Under the pieces are notes generated by a model. The model was not told where the DNA came from and made no database searches. It worked only from the letters and a program-made list of their open reading frames with translations. DNA of 64,000 bases from Bin5 sp963662575 (GTDB lineage Bacteria > Chloroflexota > Anaerolineae > Caldilineales > Caldilineaceae). Location: positions 248,001 through 312,000 of the forward strand of contig OY759723.1 of assembly GCA_963662575.1 (NCBI GenBank), read 5' to 3'. Within the stretch, counting starts at the first letter, position 1. Each line of letters opens with the position of its first letter. A program made the position numbers and the translations under genes. Below, in pieces: positions 1-10,381 of the stretch.

Positions 1-199
1 CGCCGGCGAATTCGTGGCCGAGCACGAGCGGCAGCGTGATTTCCCATGACTGCATATTGCGCCACATGTGCACATCGGAACCGCATACACCGGTGGCCTT
101 TACTTCGACCATCACCTGGCCCGGCCCCATTTGCGGTTCCGGTACGTCCCGTATCTCTACTTCTTTATCGCCGAATCCGAACTTGGCAACTGCTTTCAT
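1..199 (-). CDS. Zinc-dependent alcohol/polyol dehydrogenase, N-terminal part (runs off the window)
   Basis: The reverse strand starts with ATG at 199 and stays open to the window edge (66 codons). The translation begins MKAVAKFGFGDKEVEIRDVP and continues with a GVCGSDVHMW segment and a GHEFAG segment. These are the catalytic-zinc Cys and His-Glu sites of medium-chain dehydrogenases such as threonine 3-dehydrogenase and sorbitol dehydrogenase. Such enzymes oxidise a secondary alcohol with NAD(P). The gene lies about 200 bp downstream of the Opp-type operon on the same strand and may be read from its own promoter. The cofactor domain is outside the window, so the substrate is unknown. Confidence 0.85.
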   Translation of the reverse strand, partial: MKAVAKFGFGDKEVEIRDVPEPQMGPGQVMVEVKATGVCGSDVHMWRNMQSWEITLPLVLGHEFAG

Positions 200-396
200 T
201 GGGATGACTCGCTTTGCGCAATTATTCGTGCCCCGTTGCGGGCGCGGTAGGCTCAGAAATGATAGTTGATTATACCCGATCTATTTGCGCGTAGGCGAAC
301 CCATCTGAAGGGCGGCAAACAGATGCTATTAGGGCTATATTTTGTTTCGCAATCGGCGCGAGGGGTTCCGACGTTGTAAGGCAGCCGTTCCAGAAT

Positions 397-1368
397 CTAC
401 AGATTCTCGTGATGAATACAGGCCACGCTCTGCCCGTCCAGCTGTATGAGTTCAGGATCAATGGCTTCACATTCGGCGGTCTTCCAGGCGCAGCGGGGAT
501 GGAAGACGCAGCCGTGCGGTCGTTCCCCCAGACCGGGAATGCGTCCGGGGATCGGATTGAGGACGTTTTCCTCGTGCAGATCATGGGCGCAGCGGAGCAG
601 GCCTATTGTGTAGGGGTGACGCGGCCGGCGGAACAGAGAGGAGACGCTTCCCGATTCAACAACTTTGCCGGCATACAACACAACCGCTTCATCCGCGCTC
701 GTTGCCACAACACCCAGATCATGGGCCACAAGCACTACCGACATCGTAAGCTCCCGCTTGAGCCGTTCAAGCAGCGCAAAGATCTGGGCCTCAACCGTGA
801 CATCAAGCCCGGTTGTCGGTTCATCGGCGATCAGCAGCACGGGGGAGGGCGCCAATGTCATCGCCAGCACGATACGTTGCTGCATACCACCACTGAACTC
901 ATGCGGATAGGCGTTCAGGCGTGACGCCGCATCAGGGATTTCGACGCGCTCCATCAGTTCTATGGCATGGTCTTTACGCTCCGCACTAGACAGCGAAGTA
1001 TGGTATTTCAAGACACGCTTGATCTGTTCGCCGATGGTAAGCACCGGATTGAGAGCGCCGCTCGGGTCCTGCATCATGTAGGTGATGGCGCGGCCGCGCA
1101 GGCGCATCAATTCCTGGCGGCTGATCTCCTGGCCTTGGAAAACGATGCGATCGGCGTCCCATTCACCGTTGGCGGCCAGCCCGTTCACCAGCGCCATGGC
1201 CGCCGAACTCTTGCCGCTGCCGCTCTCTCCCACAATTGCAACGGTCTGCCCTGCGCCAATCGTGAGCGAAAGCCCGTTGACCGCATTCAATCGCTGCCGA
1301 CCAGCGCCGTAATGGACGTTCAGATTCTCGATTTGAAAAACAGGATCGGCGTCGTTCACTGCGGCCAT
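397..1368 (-). CDS. Oligopeptide/dipeptide-type ABC transporter ATP-binding protein (OppD/DppD family)
   Basis: This 323-residue cytoplasmic ATPase would power import of peptides or oligosaccharides together with the OppF-type ATPase at 3347-4345. It shows Walker A GESGSGKSS (near residue 47), signature SGGMQQR, and Walker B LLIADEPTTGLD followed by the H-loop region VLVAHDLG. The C-terminal tail has the Cys-containing HPRC segment typical of the oligo_HPY extension. The ATG overlaps the stop of the upstream permease in an ATGA arrangement, so the two are translationally coupled. It is the last gene of a five-gene minus-strand operon. Family assignment is firm; the transported substrate is not. 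Confidence 0.95.
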   Translation of the reverse strand: MAAVNDADPVFQIENLNVHYGAGRQRLNAVNGLSLTIGAGQTVAIVGESGSGKSSAAMALVNGLAANGEWDADRIVFQGQEISRQELMRLRGRAITYMMQDPSGALNPVLTIGEQIKRVLKYHTSLSSAERKDHAIELMERVEIPDAASRLNAYPHEFSGGMQQRIVLAMTLAPSPVLLIADEPTTGLDVTVEAQIFALLERLKRELTMSVVLVAHDLGVVATSADEAVVLYAGKVVESGSVSSLFRRPRHPYTIGLLRCAHDLHEENVLNPIPGRIPGLGERPHGCVFHPRCAWKTAECEAIDPELIQLDGQSVACIHHENL

Positions 1369-2297
1369 CAGACATCCGCCTCTTCGAATCGGTACTCGGG
1401 ATCGAGAACGTTACGGATGCCGTCACCGAGCACAGAGAAGGCGAATACCAACAGCGAAATTGTGAAGCCGGGGATAAAGATGTGCCAGAACTGTCGATTG
1501 AGGAAATACTCCTGCGTTCGGGCCAGTATTTTGCCCAATTCAGGTTGCGGCTCAGCCGGGCCCAGCCCCAGAAACCCCAACCCGGCTGTGCTGAAGACGG
1601 CCAGCCCCAGGTAGGTTGTTGCCTGGATAATGACGGCGGTCAGGCAGTTGGGCGTCAGTTCAAATGCGACGATGCGCCAGAACGGCATTCCCATCAGTTG
1701 CGCGGCTTTAATATAGGCGCGATTGGCTTGCGGAATGGTGGAGCCGCGCATCGTTCTAGTCAGCCGCGGGGTGAAAGTGAAGACGAGTGCAAACACGATC
1801 GTAAGTTCCGGCGTCGTGGTGATAGGCCCGATCTTGATCCCCTGCGTGCCCCAAGCCGCGACCAGGATGACGGCCAACAGGATGCCGGGGAAGGTAAGCA
1901 GCGCATCGATCAGACGCATCACGATCTCGTCGAAAAGGGAACCTTGGAAATAGCCGGTCAGGCTGCCCAGAAAGATCGCCAGTATGGTAGCTGTCGAGAC
2001 GCTGGAGACCGAGATGACGAGGGTCGTGCGCGTGCCATAGATGAGGCGGCTCAGCATATCGCGGCCCAGCGAATCGCTCCCCAACAGCAGCCGCTCGCCC
2101 GTGGCCGTGGTTGACAACACGTCGATTGGAAGAAGCTCGCCTGTCGCCGCCCTGAACTGCTGGGCGAAGTCATAGGGGGCGAGTTGCGGGCCAAAGACGG
2201 CGATCACCAGAAACAGGAGAACGATCACCCCTCCCAACACAACCAGTTTATCGCCGATGAAACGGTTCCACAGAATACGAAAGCGTGCCGTGTTCAC
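1368..2297 (-). CDS. ABC transporter permease, OppC/DppC family
   Basis: Inner-membrane permease of 309 residues. It has the N-terminal cytosolic segment and first membrane helix (near residues 15-37) usual for OppC, then the BPD_transp_1 core with five more helices. The EAA-type loop for ATPase docking appears as AAQLMGMPFWRIVAFELTPN. The start is a GTG preceded by GGAGG at 7 bp. It partners the OppB-type permease 15 bp upstream. The stop overlaps the ATG of the OppD-type ATPase. Confidence 0.94.
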   Translation of the reverse strand: MNTARFRILWNRFIGDKLVVLGGVIVLLFLVIAVFGPQLAPYDFAQQFRAATGELLPIDVLSTTATGERLLLGSDSLGRDMLSRLIYGTRTTLVISVSSVSTATILAIFLGSLTGYFQGSLFDEIVMRLIDALLTFPGILLAVILVAAWGTQGIKIGPITTTPELTIVFALVFTFTPRLTRTMRGSTIPQANRAYIKAAQLMGMPFWRIVAFELTPNCLTAVIIQATTYLGLAVFSTAGLGFLGLGPAEPQPELGKILARTQEYFLNRQFWHIFIPGFTISLLVFAFSVLGDGIRNVLDPEYRFEEADV

Positions 2298-2312
2298 AGA
2301 TTGCCTCCAACG

Positions 2313-3266
2313 TCAGGTGCGCACGCGCGGATCGAGGACGCCGTAAAGAATATCAGTCAGCAGATTCATCAGAATAAAGACAGTGCCGATAACGAGCACG
2401 AGCGTTTGCAGCAGCGCGTACTCTTGCGTTTTTGCCGCCCGGACAAGGAACAGGCCGATACCGGGGGTGCCGAACACGACCTCAACCAGGAAGGTGCCGC
2501 GGAAGATCAGGCCGATCGTGTAACCGAGCACGGTGACGATGGGAAGGATGCCGTTATGCAGCATATCCTTGATCACGACGCGATTGGGCAGGCCCATGAC
2601 TCTTTCGAACTGAATGAACGGCTTGTTCTGCACATCGTACAGTTCACCGCGGGTTATGCGGGCGACGATGCCGGCTTTGGCCAGGCCGAGGGCAATGGCG
2701 GGCAGGATCAGACTTTGCAGGGAAAAAACTACGTTTCGCGAAAAGTCAATTTTGCCGCTGATTGCCCAGCGATACTTGAATATCACGCCAAACACAAAGA
2801 GTAGAATGATCGCCAGCCAGAAATCAGGGATCGAATAGGTAGCGATGCTGGTGACCCTGGAGAGACTGTCAAGCCAGGAGTTTGGCTTGACGGCCGATAG
2901 CGCGCCGATCGTAAGCCCCACTGTGAGAGCAACCAGCGCGCCGGCGACCGTCAGCCAGAATGTGGTGATCAGAGGCTTCCGCAGCATCTCCGCGATCGGC
3001 GTGCCGGGAGCCATCACGATCATTTCACCGAAATCCCCGGAGAATACGCCGTTGATCCAGCGCAGATACTGGACGTGCAAGGGATCGTCCAGGCCCAACT
3101 CCTGGCGGATGCGTACTTTCTGCTCCGGTGTGCCGAACATACCGGCCAGCGCCTCAACCGGTCCGCCCGGCGTGATGTACAGCAGGCCAAAGGAGAGAAA
3201 GGTTATCAGTATGAGAGTCGGAATGGCGGAAACGAATCTCCGCCCGATGTACTTGAGTAATGACAC
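2313..3266 (-). CDS. ABC transporter permease, OppB/DppB family
   Basis: Inner-membrane permease of 317 residues starting MSLLKYIGRRFVSAIPTL, the classic N-terminus of OppB/DppB. A periplasmic loop contains the GGPVEALAG and LGLDDPLHVQYLRWI segments also typical of the family. The coupling loop reads FERVMGLPNRVVIKDMLHNG. The predicted start codon is GTG. It sits between the OppF-type ATPase (80 bp upstream) and the OppC-type permease (15 bp downstream) and belongs to the same transporter. Confidence 0.94.
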   Translation of the reverse strand: MSLLKYIGRRFVSAIPTLILITFLSFGLLYITPGGPVEALAGMFGTPEQKVRIRQELGLDDPLHVQYLRWINGVFSGDFGEMIVMAPGTPIAEMLRKPLITTFWLTVAGALVALTVGLTIGALSAVKPNSWLDSLSRVTSIATYSIPDFWLAIILLFVFGVIFKYRWAISGKIDFSRNVVFSLQSLILPAIALGLAKAGIVARITRGELYDVQNKPFIQFERVMGLPNRVVIKDMLHNGILPIVTVLGYTIGLIFRGTFLVEVVFGTPGIGLFLVRAAKTQEYALLQTLVLVIGTVFILMNLLTDILYGVLDPRVRT

Positions 3267-3346
3267 AATGCAGAGTGGCTCTTCAGGGATCCAGGCGGCT
3301 TGACACTGTTCACTGCACCCGGTGGTGAAATTGGCGGCACGCGCAC

Positions 3347-4345
3347 CTACTGTACCAGAGCGATATTCTGTTCACTTTCGGGGTAGAGAAAACAGCGGAC
3401 ATGATGATCGGTTGACAGCGGCTGTAAGGTCGGCCCGCGTTGCCGACAGATCGAGCCTACCTGCTCCTGATAGGCGCAGCGAGGGTGAAATCTGCAACCG
3501 GCCGGCGGGGCCAAGGGTGACGGCGGCTGTCCCTGGAGGGACGCAGTGCGTGTCGACTCCGGATCGAGATCGGCGATTGCGTCCAGGAGCGCCATTGTAT
3601 ATGGATGATGCGGATGCTCGAACAGTTGCCTGGCCGGCGCTTGCTCAACGACTTTGCCCAGATACATTACGCAGATTCGGTCGGCGATGAATCTGACGGC
3701 ACTCAGGTCATGCGAGATGAACAGGAGCGATATCCCCTTCTCGCGGCTGATGTCGGACAACAGCTTCAATATCTGCACCTTGACGTTCATATCGACAGCC
3801 GATGTCGGCTCATCGCAGACAATGAATTCCGGCTCCAGCGCCAGCGTTCTGGCCAGCGCGACGCGCTGCAACTCGCCGCCGGAGAGTTGAAAACTGTAGC
3901 GGTCAGCATAGCGCGCCGGGAGTCCCACCATGTCCAGCAGACTGTGGATGCGCGCCGTGATCTCCGCATGGACCTTGTATCCCATTCTGCGGATAGGATA
4001 GCTCAGAATCGTGCGCACATTGTGGCGTGGATTGAGCGATTCCCTGGGATATTGGAACAGGAGCTGGATTTTCTTTCTCGTCTCGGTGTCGATACTTGCC
4101 AGAGAGCGCCCCTTGAAGCGAACCGCGCCCTCAGTCGGTTGAACAAGACCGGCCAGCAGCCAGCCCAGCGTTGTCTTGCCGCAACCGCTCTCGCCGACCA
4201 GGCCAACGATTTCGCCTTCATCAATACGTAACGTCACGCCGTCAACGGCCTGTATCTCGCCTGCGCGCAGAAGCAGAAGCCGCTGCAGCCAGGACGAACT
4301 GGAGTAGTAGCGCTTTACGCTTTCAGTCTCAATCAGTGCGGCCAC
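3347..4345 (-). CDS. Oligopeptide/dipeptide-type ABC transporter ATP-binding protein (OppF/DppF family)
   Basis: Second ATPase of the importer, 332 residues. It has Walker A GESGCGKTT, a Q-loop region LLFQYPRESLNPRHNV, signature LSGGELQR, Walker B FIVCDEPTSAVD and switch His LLFISHDLS. The Gln of the Q-loop, the SLNPR motif and the C-terminal oligo_HPY segment (CRFHPRCAYQ) are diagnostic of OppF. The probable start is GTG. It is unusual in coming directly after the binding protein and before the permeases. A long stem-loop lies between it and the binding-protein gene. Confidence 0.94.
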   Translation of the reverse strand: MAALIETESVKRYYSSSSWLQRLLLLRAGEIQAVDGVTLRIDEGEIVGLVGESGCGKTTLGWLLAGLVQPTEGAVRFKGRSLASIDTETRKKIQLLFQYPRESLNPRHNVRTILSYPIRRMGYKVHAEITARIHSLLDMVGLPARYADRYSFQLSGGELQRVALARTLALEPEFIVCDEPTSAVDMNVKVQILKLLSDISREKGISLLFISHDLSAVRFIADRICVMYLGKVVEQAPARQLFEHPHHPYTMALLDAIADLDPESTRTASLQGQPPSPLAPPAGCRFHPRCAYQEQVGSICRQRGPTLQPLSTDHHVRCFLYPESEQNIALVQ

Positions 4346-4419
4346 GACTATGCTTCTTTTCGGACTAGATTTCTGCTATATGGGCTTTGCATGTGAATCC
4401 CACCTGACCCCTCATAATA

Positions 4420-4472
4420 CGTATCACGTATTGCGTAATGAACGCCTTGGGCGCTACGCAATACGTGATACG
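4420..4472. promoter_or_regulatory. Perfect 18-bp stem-loop between the binding-protein and ATPase genes
   Basis: Bases 4420-4437 are the exact reverse complement of 4455-4472, leaving a 17-nt loop. The arms contain the motif CGTATTGCGTA. No T-run follows on the minus strand, so it is not a classic intrinsic terminator. Its position directly downstream of the binding-protein gene suggests mRNA 3'-end protection or partial attenuation, which would give excess binding protein. A mobile palindromic repeat is an alternative reading. Confidence 0.7.
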
Positions 4473-4508
4473 CAGTTCGCAATGCAGTTGACCGGAGCAG
4501 GTATAAAT

Positions 4509-6206
4509 CTACATGGGCGTCTCGCGCTCGGGTGGGCCGTTTTCCGTCTCCGCAACGGTGACACCGTGAATGATGGGTGTAATGGTCGGGCTGGACTCAA
4601 TACCTTCCAGATAGTCCCAATAGACCTCCAGCCGCGCCCCGTGAACGACAGGGACGTGAATTGCAAGATCGGCGTTTACCATCTGCACGTTCTTGACCGC
4701 ATCGGCGTACTCCTCCGATCCGGGCGGGGCCTCTCTCATGCGCTGCATGGCGCCCATGAAGCGGGCGAGCCATTCTTCGGGCATGTCATCCATGTGCCAG
4801 GGGGCAATGCCATGCGGCGGAGCATAGTAGCGGCCGTATTCGACCACCCAGATGCCGGAGTCACCGGCGTCATGGTAGACGCCATCGACCTCGTTATCGA
4901 TGACCCGCGGCCAGTTGGCGGATGAGACGTTGGCCTCGACTGTCAACTCGATCCCAACTTGGGCGACCTGCTCCTGGATGATGCTGGCCGGTTTCTCGTA
5001 GCCGCGCCCCTCTGCCAGAACGATGTGCGCGCTGAAGCCGTCGGGGTTGCCAGCCATCTTCAGATGCTCGCGCGCGGCATCGAAATCGGAGCGCAGCGAA
5101 TGGATCTTTTCGACTTCCTGGTTGACCAGCGGATCGTCCGCATACCAGAAACTGAAGGCGGGACTGCCCAGACCAGCGTTCACAACATTGTTAATGTCGA
5201 CCCGGTCCATGGCCGCGCTGATCGCCTTGCGGTTGTGGATGCCCTGCTCGGTGAAGCCCAGAACACCCTCGCCGACAAAGGCCAGGTAGTTGATGAACGG
5301 GTCGGCCACGGCGATTGAGTTCAAGCCCGCCGTTTCTTCGATGCGCGCCTGGAGCGTAGGCGACACGTTGTAGTTCCAGTCCTGGGCCTGTGCCAGGAGT
5401 TGGGAGACGCGCACCGTCGGATCATTAACAACCTCAAACACGAGATATTGAGGAATGCTTTCGGAGAAACCGCCCCAGAACAGATCCCAGCCCCAGTAGT
5501 CGTCGAAGCGCTTGAGCACCACCCGTTCCTCGACACTGTACTCGATCAACTCGAAAGGCCCGGTCGTCACGCCCGGCACCTCGTTCGTGAGCGCGGTCTG
5601 CAAGCCTTCCTTCTCGACCGGCGCGCCGTCATACGCGCCCTCGGCCACGATGCGCGGGCCGTCAGTCACCGACATGGCGGAGAGCAGGAACGAATCAGGT
5701 GCGACCAGATCGATCACGACCGTGTGATCATCCTGGACGGACACGTTCTCGATGTTGACGAGCAGGCTTGAGGTGGAGAGAGAGTTTTCCTTGATAAAGT
5801 CCAAGGAGTACTTGACGTCTGCCGCGGTGAATGCCCCGCCATTGTGGAACTTCACTCCCTCTCGCAGAGGGATCGTCCATCTGCGCCCCTCGTTTTCGAC
5901 CGCGGGCAGGGCGGTGGCAAGGTTCGGTTCGATGCCATTACGCGTCAGCCTGTAGAGACCATCGTGATACATGGTGCCCATCGTCTTGTTCGGCGGCGTC
6001 AACGGGTTGTTGGGATCCACACCCTGGGGATCCTGGACGATTGGATGTTTAATGACGTACTCGCGCGCCATCGGCATGGCCGGCTCGTCCTGGCCTGCCT
6101 GGGGCGCGGTGGCCGGCACACATGCGGCGACGACCAGTCCGGCTCCGGCCATTCCCGACAAATACATGAACTGCCGGCGAGTCAACGGTCTCGATCCCGT
6201 CTTCAT
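4509..6206 (-). CDS. ABC transporter substrate-binding lipoprotein, SBP_bac_5 (peptide/oligosaccharide) family
   Basis: Extracytoplasmic solute receptor of 565 residues. The N-terminus carries a twin-arginine-like LTRRQFMYLSG segment, a hydrophobic stretch and a lipobox ending VVAAC (Cys 29). It is probably exported folded and lipid-anchored. The body has family hallmarks: a WTIPLREGVKFHNG segment, FTAADVKYSLDF, and NRKAISAAMDR near the middle. Length fits the family (520-600). The start at 6206 is preceded by GGAGG-rich sequence. It is the first gene of the operon and defines the transported ligand, which may be peptides or oligosaccharides. Confidence 0.94.
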   Translation of the reverse strand: MKTGSRPLTRRQFMYLSGMAGAGLVVAACVPATAPQAGQDEPAMPMAREYVIKHPIVQDPQGVDPNNPLTPPNKTMGTMYHDGLYRLTRNGIEPNLATALPAVENEGRRWTIPLREGVKFHNGGAFTAADVKYSLDFIKENSLSTSSLLVNIENVSVQDDHTVVIDLVAPDSFLLSAMSVTDGPRIVAEGAYDGAPVEKEGLQTALTNEVPGVTTGPFELIEYSVEERVVLKRFDDYWGWDLFWGGFSESIPQYLVFEVVNDPTVRVSQLLAQAQDWNYNVSPTLQARIEETAGLNSIAVADPFINYLAFVGEGVLGFTEQGIHNRKAISAAMDRVDINNVVNAGLGSPAFSFWYADDPLVNQEVEKIHSLRSDFDAAREHLKMAGNPDGFSAHIVLAEGRGYEKPASIIQEQVAQVGIELTVEANVSSANWPRVIDNEVDGVYHDAGDSGIWVVEYGRYYAPPHGIAPWHMDDMPEEWLARFMGAMQRMREAPPGSEEYADAVKNVQMVNADLAIHVPVVHGARLEVYWDYLEGIESSPTITPIIHGVTVAETENGPPERETPM

Positions 6207-6352
6207 CTCCTGCCTCCTCAGTGGATTGACGGCATGGCAACGTTGTGCCTGCCTTTAGGGTTGGACCACATGACAACCAAACGCGGCTATAGTATGGCCC
6301 TTGAGGGAAAGATTTCCACGGTAGCCAATTCGGATCTGCATATCTCTTGAAC

Positions 6353-6600
6353 CTAACCGGCGACCGCTGCGTAGCGCTCTGCAACGACATCCCAGTAGAT
6401 TGCATTCCACCAGTTGTCGACATATTCGGCCCGGGGTTCTGGTACTTCAGGTAGTAGGCATGTTCCCGTACGTCTAACCCCAGGAGCGGAACATATCCGG
6501 TCTGCGTATGGGTGCCGTCCTCAAACTCTTGGCCTGCCAAATATTCGTTGCCTTCATTCGCATAAGCGCGATGAAGGCAACAGTAAACCGGAAGATACCC
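6353..6600 (-). pseudogene. Superoxide dismutase (Fe/Mn) C-terminal remnant, frameshifted
   Basis: In one minus-strand frame the translation reads GYVPLLGLDVREHAYYLKYQN. The Fe/Mn-SOD hallmark is PLL-x-DVWEHAYYL-x-YQN, so Trp has become Arg here. After about 6415 the match continues in a different frame as RAEYVDNWWNAIYWDVVAERY and ends at a TAG (6353-6355). The two halves together form the last 55 or so residues of an SOD, but a frameshift separates them. No N-terminal SOD domain is present upstream because the esterase-like gene ends at 6604. The asparagine/histidine-rich first half is missing, so this cannot encode an active enzyme. Confidence 0.8.
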
Positions 6601-6603
6601 GGT

Positions 6604-8079
6604 CTATCGAACGTGGATGTCGGCGAAGTCCATGTAGCGTTCCCAGTCGTAGGTGGTTACGTCGTGCTTGCCGGTGCGGATGTGGTAGCCGATGGTGCTC
6701 CTGACGGGCTGGTTGACAGGCGGCTGTTCGTCGACGGCTATCCCTTCGGTGCCGAGCAGGCGGTAGACAGGGTCGGCGTGCCTGGCGCCGAGGAACTCGC
6801 CGTGGGGGTCGGCCCACAGGTCCTCGTCGGCGCTGACGACGTAGACGGGGCGGGGGGCGACGAGAGCGATGAGCATGTGCTGGTCGACCGGCAGCTCGTC
6901 CTCTTTGTCGTTGTAGCGCTTGAAGTTTTCACAGAACCAGTAAGGGTAGGTGACGTTGGCATGGCGGGCGGTTTCGCCGAAGCGGCGGCGAAAGAGCGCG
7001 GTGCCGCCGCAGCCTGAGTTGTTGGGGATCACGAGGGCGAAGCGTTCATCCTGCGCGCCGGCCCACAGGGCGGTCTTGCCCAGGCGGGACTGTCCCATTA
7101 CGGCCACCCGTTGATGGTCGACGTCATCGTCCGTTTCGAGGTAGTCGAGTGCCCGGCGCAAACCCCATGCCCAGGCGCCGATGGCCCCCCACTCGTTGGC
7201 GGCCGGTCTCGTCTGGCCGGCCGAATAGTAGAGGGGGTGGACGCCGTTCTGGAAGCCGTCATCATAGTCGGGGTCGAGGTCGCCGTAGTATATGGTTGTG
7301 AGCGCGTAGCCGCGTTCCAGAATGCGCTCGACCGGCCAGCGCGAGAGTGCCGTTCCGCGGCTGGCCTCGGTGGCGCGGTGATTACGTATGCCGCGGTCGA
7401 AACGGTTGCGCATCCATTGCCGTGAGATAGTTATGCCGGGGTCGCTATGGACAGACTGGTTGCCCTGAAAGTTGGGGACGAGGAAGGAGGGCACAGGATT
7501 TGACTGGCCGTTGGGCAGATAGATGAGAATATCCATCCTGGGGTCATCGCGGCGGCCGGTGAAATAGACCGAGATCTCTTTGCGCGTCGCCTGGCCGTCG
7601 AGAGCGTTCTTGTCGACCGAGGTGACCTCGAAGGTCATTGCCCCGGGCCGGCCCGGCGCTTTGCCGTAGACGTGCTCCTCGAACAGGCGCAGCAGTTCGG
7701 GCCGGCGCTCGTTGCGCCACGTCGCGGCATCGGTGACCGCACGGCCGTCGGCGAGGCGCAAGGCATCGGGCAACTGGTAAGTGGGCACGTGCGCTTCGTC
7801 GTAATTGACATCCTCGCATTCGCGAACCTGATTATACCAGTCGCTTGCCTGGGCGCGGGTCGGGTCCAGCTTCAGGGCCATTTCGAAGATTTCGGCTGCG
7901 AGCGGTTTGTTGTCTTGCAGCCCGTAGGCGCGGCCGAGCACCTCATAGGTAAAGGAGTGTTCCAACAGTTCGGGATGGATGTCCACGAGGTGCGTCAAGC
8001 TGGAGATTACATACTCCGGGTGCACCCAGGTCGCCATCTCCTCGAGCAGAAGGTTGAGTTGTGCGGATACCTTGGCCAT
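6604..8079 (-). CDS. Glucuronoyl esterase-like (CE15) alpha/beta hydrolase with N-terminal helical extension
   Basis: The 491-residue protein has residues 120-491 resembling carbohydrate esterase family 15 (4-O-methyl-glucuronoyl methylesterase) and related acetylxylan-esterase-like hydrolases. The nucleophile elbow is GQSRLGK with Ser331. A following NNSGCGG stretch and a C-terminal GKHDVTTYDWERYMDFAD segment supply the likely catalytic His472. Before this lie about 100 residues with a TPR-like helical pair (LGRAYGLQDNKPLAAEIFEM). No signal peptide is visible, so it probably acts inside the cell on imported uronate-containing fragments. It is the last intact gene of the MalFGK-type operon. 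The actual ester substrate is inferred only from family. Confidence 0.85.
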   Translation of the reverse strand: MAKVSAQLNLLLEEMATWVHPEYVISSLTHLVDIHPELLEHSFTYEVLGRAYGLQDNKPLAAEIFEMALKLDPTRAQASDWYNQVRECEDVNYDEAHVPTYQLPDALRLADGRAVTDAATWRNERRPELLRLFEEHVYGKAPGRPGAMTFEVTSVDKNALDGQATRKEISVYFTGRRDDPRMDILIYLPNGQSNPVPSFLVPNFQGNQSVHSDPGITISRQWMRNRFDRGIRNHRATEASRGTALSRWPVERILERGYALTTIYYGDLDPDYDDGFQNGVHPLYYSAGQTRPAANEWGAIGAWAWGLRRALDYLETDDDVDHQRVAVMGQSRLGKTALWAGAQDERFALVIPNNSGCGGTALFRRRFGETARHANVTYPYWFCENFKRYNDKEDELPVDQHMLIALVAPRPVYVVSADEDLWADPHGEFLGARHADPVYRLLGTEGIAVDEQPPVNQPVRSTIGYHIRTGKHDVTTYDWERYMDFADIHVR

Positions 8080-8158
8080 TGTTATTTCCTAACTGTAATG
8101 CTTGTTGCGTTCTGGCCGTTGTAGAGGCAGGAAATTTCGGGATCGGCTGGCGTCAGGC

Positions 8159-9079
8159 TCAGACTTGGAGAATTTTTCGAAGATAGTCCCGGCTCTGCCT
8201 GGCGCTTTCGACCGGCGACCAGTTTGGGTCGCGTTGTGAACGCCCTACGGAGTCCTGCTCGACGATCATCCAACCCTGATAACCTTGCGTGCGCAGCAGG
8301 TCGAAAAAGGCGGGAAAGTCGATAGCGCCTCGACCCAACTCGGCGAAGATGTCCATCGCCCAGGCCTCGCGCATGTGGATCCGTTCCCTTCTCACTTTCT
8401 CCAGTTTTTCTGGCCAAACGTCTTTAATGTGGAAATACCCGATGCGGTCGGCGTATTGCTCCGTCGCGGCGACGACGTCGCCGCCGCCGTAGTGGTAGTG
8501 TCCGGTATCGAAGCACAGTCCAACCAGTTCCGGGTCGGTCATCTCCATGATCCGTTCAACCTCGGCGGGGGTCTCGACATAGGTGCCGGTGTGATGATGG
8601 AAGACGGTCTTCAGGTTGAAGCGTTCTTTGCAGTGGGTGGCGACGACCTCCAACGCATTGGCGGCGCGTTTCCATTCCGCGTCGGTCCAGCCGTCGCTGC
8701 CATCGGCGGCAACGGAGCCGGCGACCTCCAGGCGGCTGGGCATGGTGTTGCCGGCGATGATAATTTCCGAAACATTAAATTGGGCCAGCAGCGCACCAAC
8801 AGTTTGCACCTGCTCAAGCATCGAGTCGAGCGCTCCCTCCTCTCCCAGCGGCAGGGCCACATAGGAGGAGGCCGCCTTCAAGCTCCTATTCTCCAATTCG
8901 GTGCGCAACGACTCTGCTTCGGCGGGGAAAAAGCCGTTCGTGCTGATTTCTGTACCCTCGTATCCGGCCGCTGCGATTCCGTCCAGCATCTGGGCAAAGC
9001 TGAGGCCGCTGGTCTTGCTGCCACCAAAGGAAAGGACGTCCCAACTGATGGGAGCGCTTCCAATCTTCACTTCAAACAT
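8159..9079 (-). CDS. Sugar phosphate isomerase/epimerase family TIM barrel (IolE/inosose dehydratase-like)
   Basis: A 306-residue protein of the AP-endonuclease-2-like TIM-barrel superfamily. The N-terminus KIGSAPISWDVLSFGG resembles inosose dehydratase, whose proteins start with an APISW motif. Metal-binding residues are visible in the segments FHHHTGTYVETPAEVE, LCFDTGHYHYGGG and YFHIKDVW. ATG at 9079 is preceded by GAGGAAC. It lies between the importer ATPase and the esterase-like gene, so it probably isomerises, epimerises or dehydrates the imported sugar or cyclitol. The specific reaction is unknown. Confidence 0.88.
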   Translation of the reverse strand: MFEVKIGSAPISWDVLSFGGSKTSGLSFAQMLDGIAAAGYEGTEISTNGFFPAEAESLRTELENRSLKAASSYVALPLGEEGALDSMLEQVQTVGALLAQFNVSEIIIAGNTMPSRLEVAGSVAADGSDGWTDAEWKRAANALEVVATHCKERFNLKTVFHHHTGTYVETPAEVERIMEMTDPELVGLCFDTGHYHYGGGDVVAATEQYADRIGYFHIKDVWPEKLEKVRRERIHMREAWAMDIFAELGRGAIDFPAFFDLLRTQGYQGWMIVEQDSVGRSQRDPNWSPVESARQSRDYLRKILQV

Positions 9080-9200
9080 AGTTCCTCACTTGGTGGGTTT
9101 TTCGCGGGTGCTCGGAAACCTGTATACAGATCGACTAGGGACAAGGCAGGCGGGAAGCGTTACGCAGCCTTGCCTGGCGCACAGTTATTCGATTCCTGAC

Positions 9201-10283
<1,083 letters not shown>

Positions 10284-10381
10284 AATCTACTCTCCTTTTG
10301 CTTTCGGGAGTCAGCTTTCTCTAACTGCCGGCGGCCTGGGATCGAGCGCATGTCGCTGCCGCAAACGGCAAGGGCCACTGC

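Noticed and set aside
4420..4472. Intrinsic terminator reading of the 18-bp palindrome
   Set aside because: No T-run follows the stem on the transcribed strand, so it is described as a stabilising or attenuating stem-loop instead.
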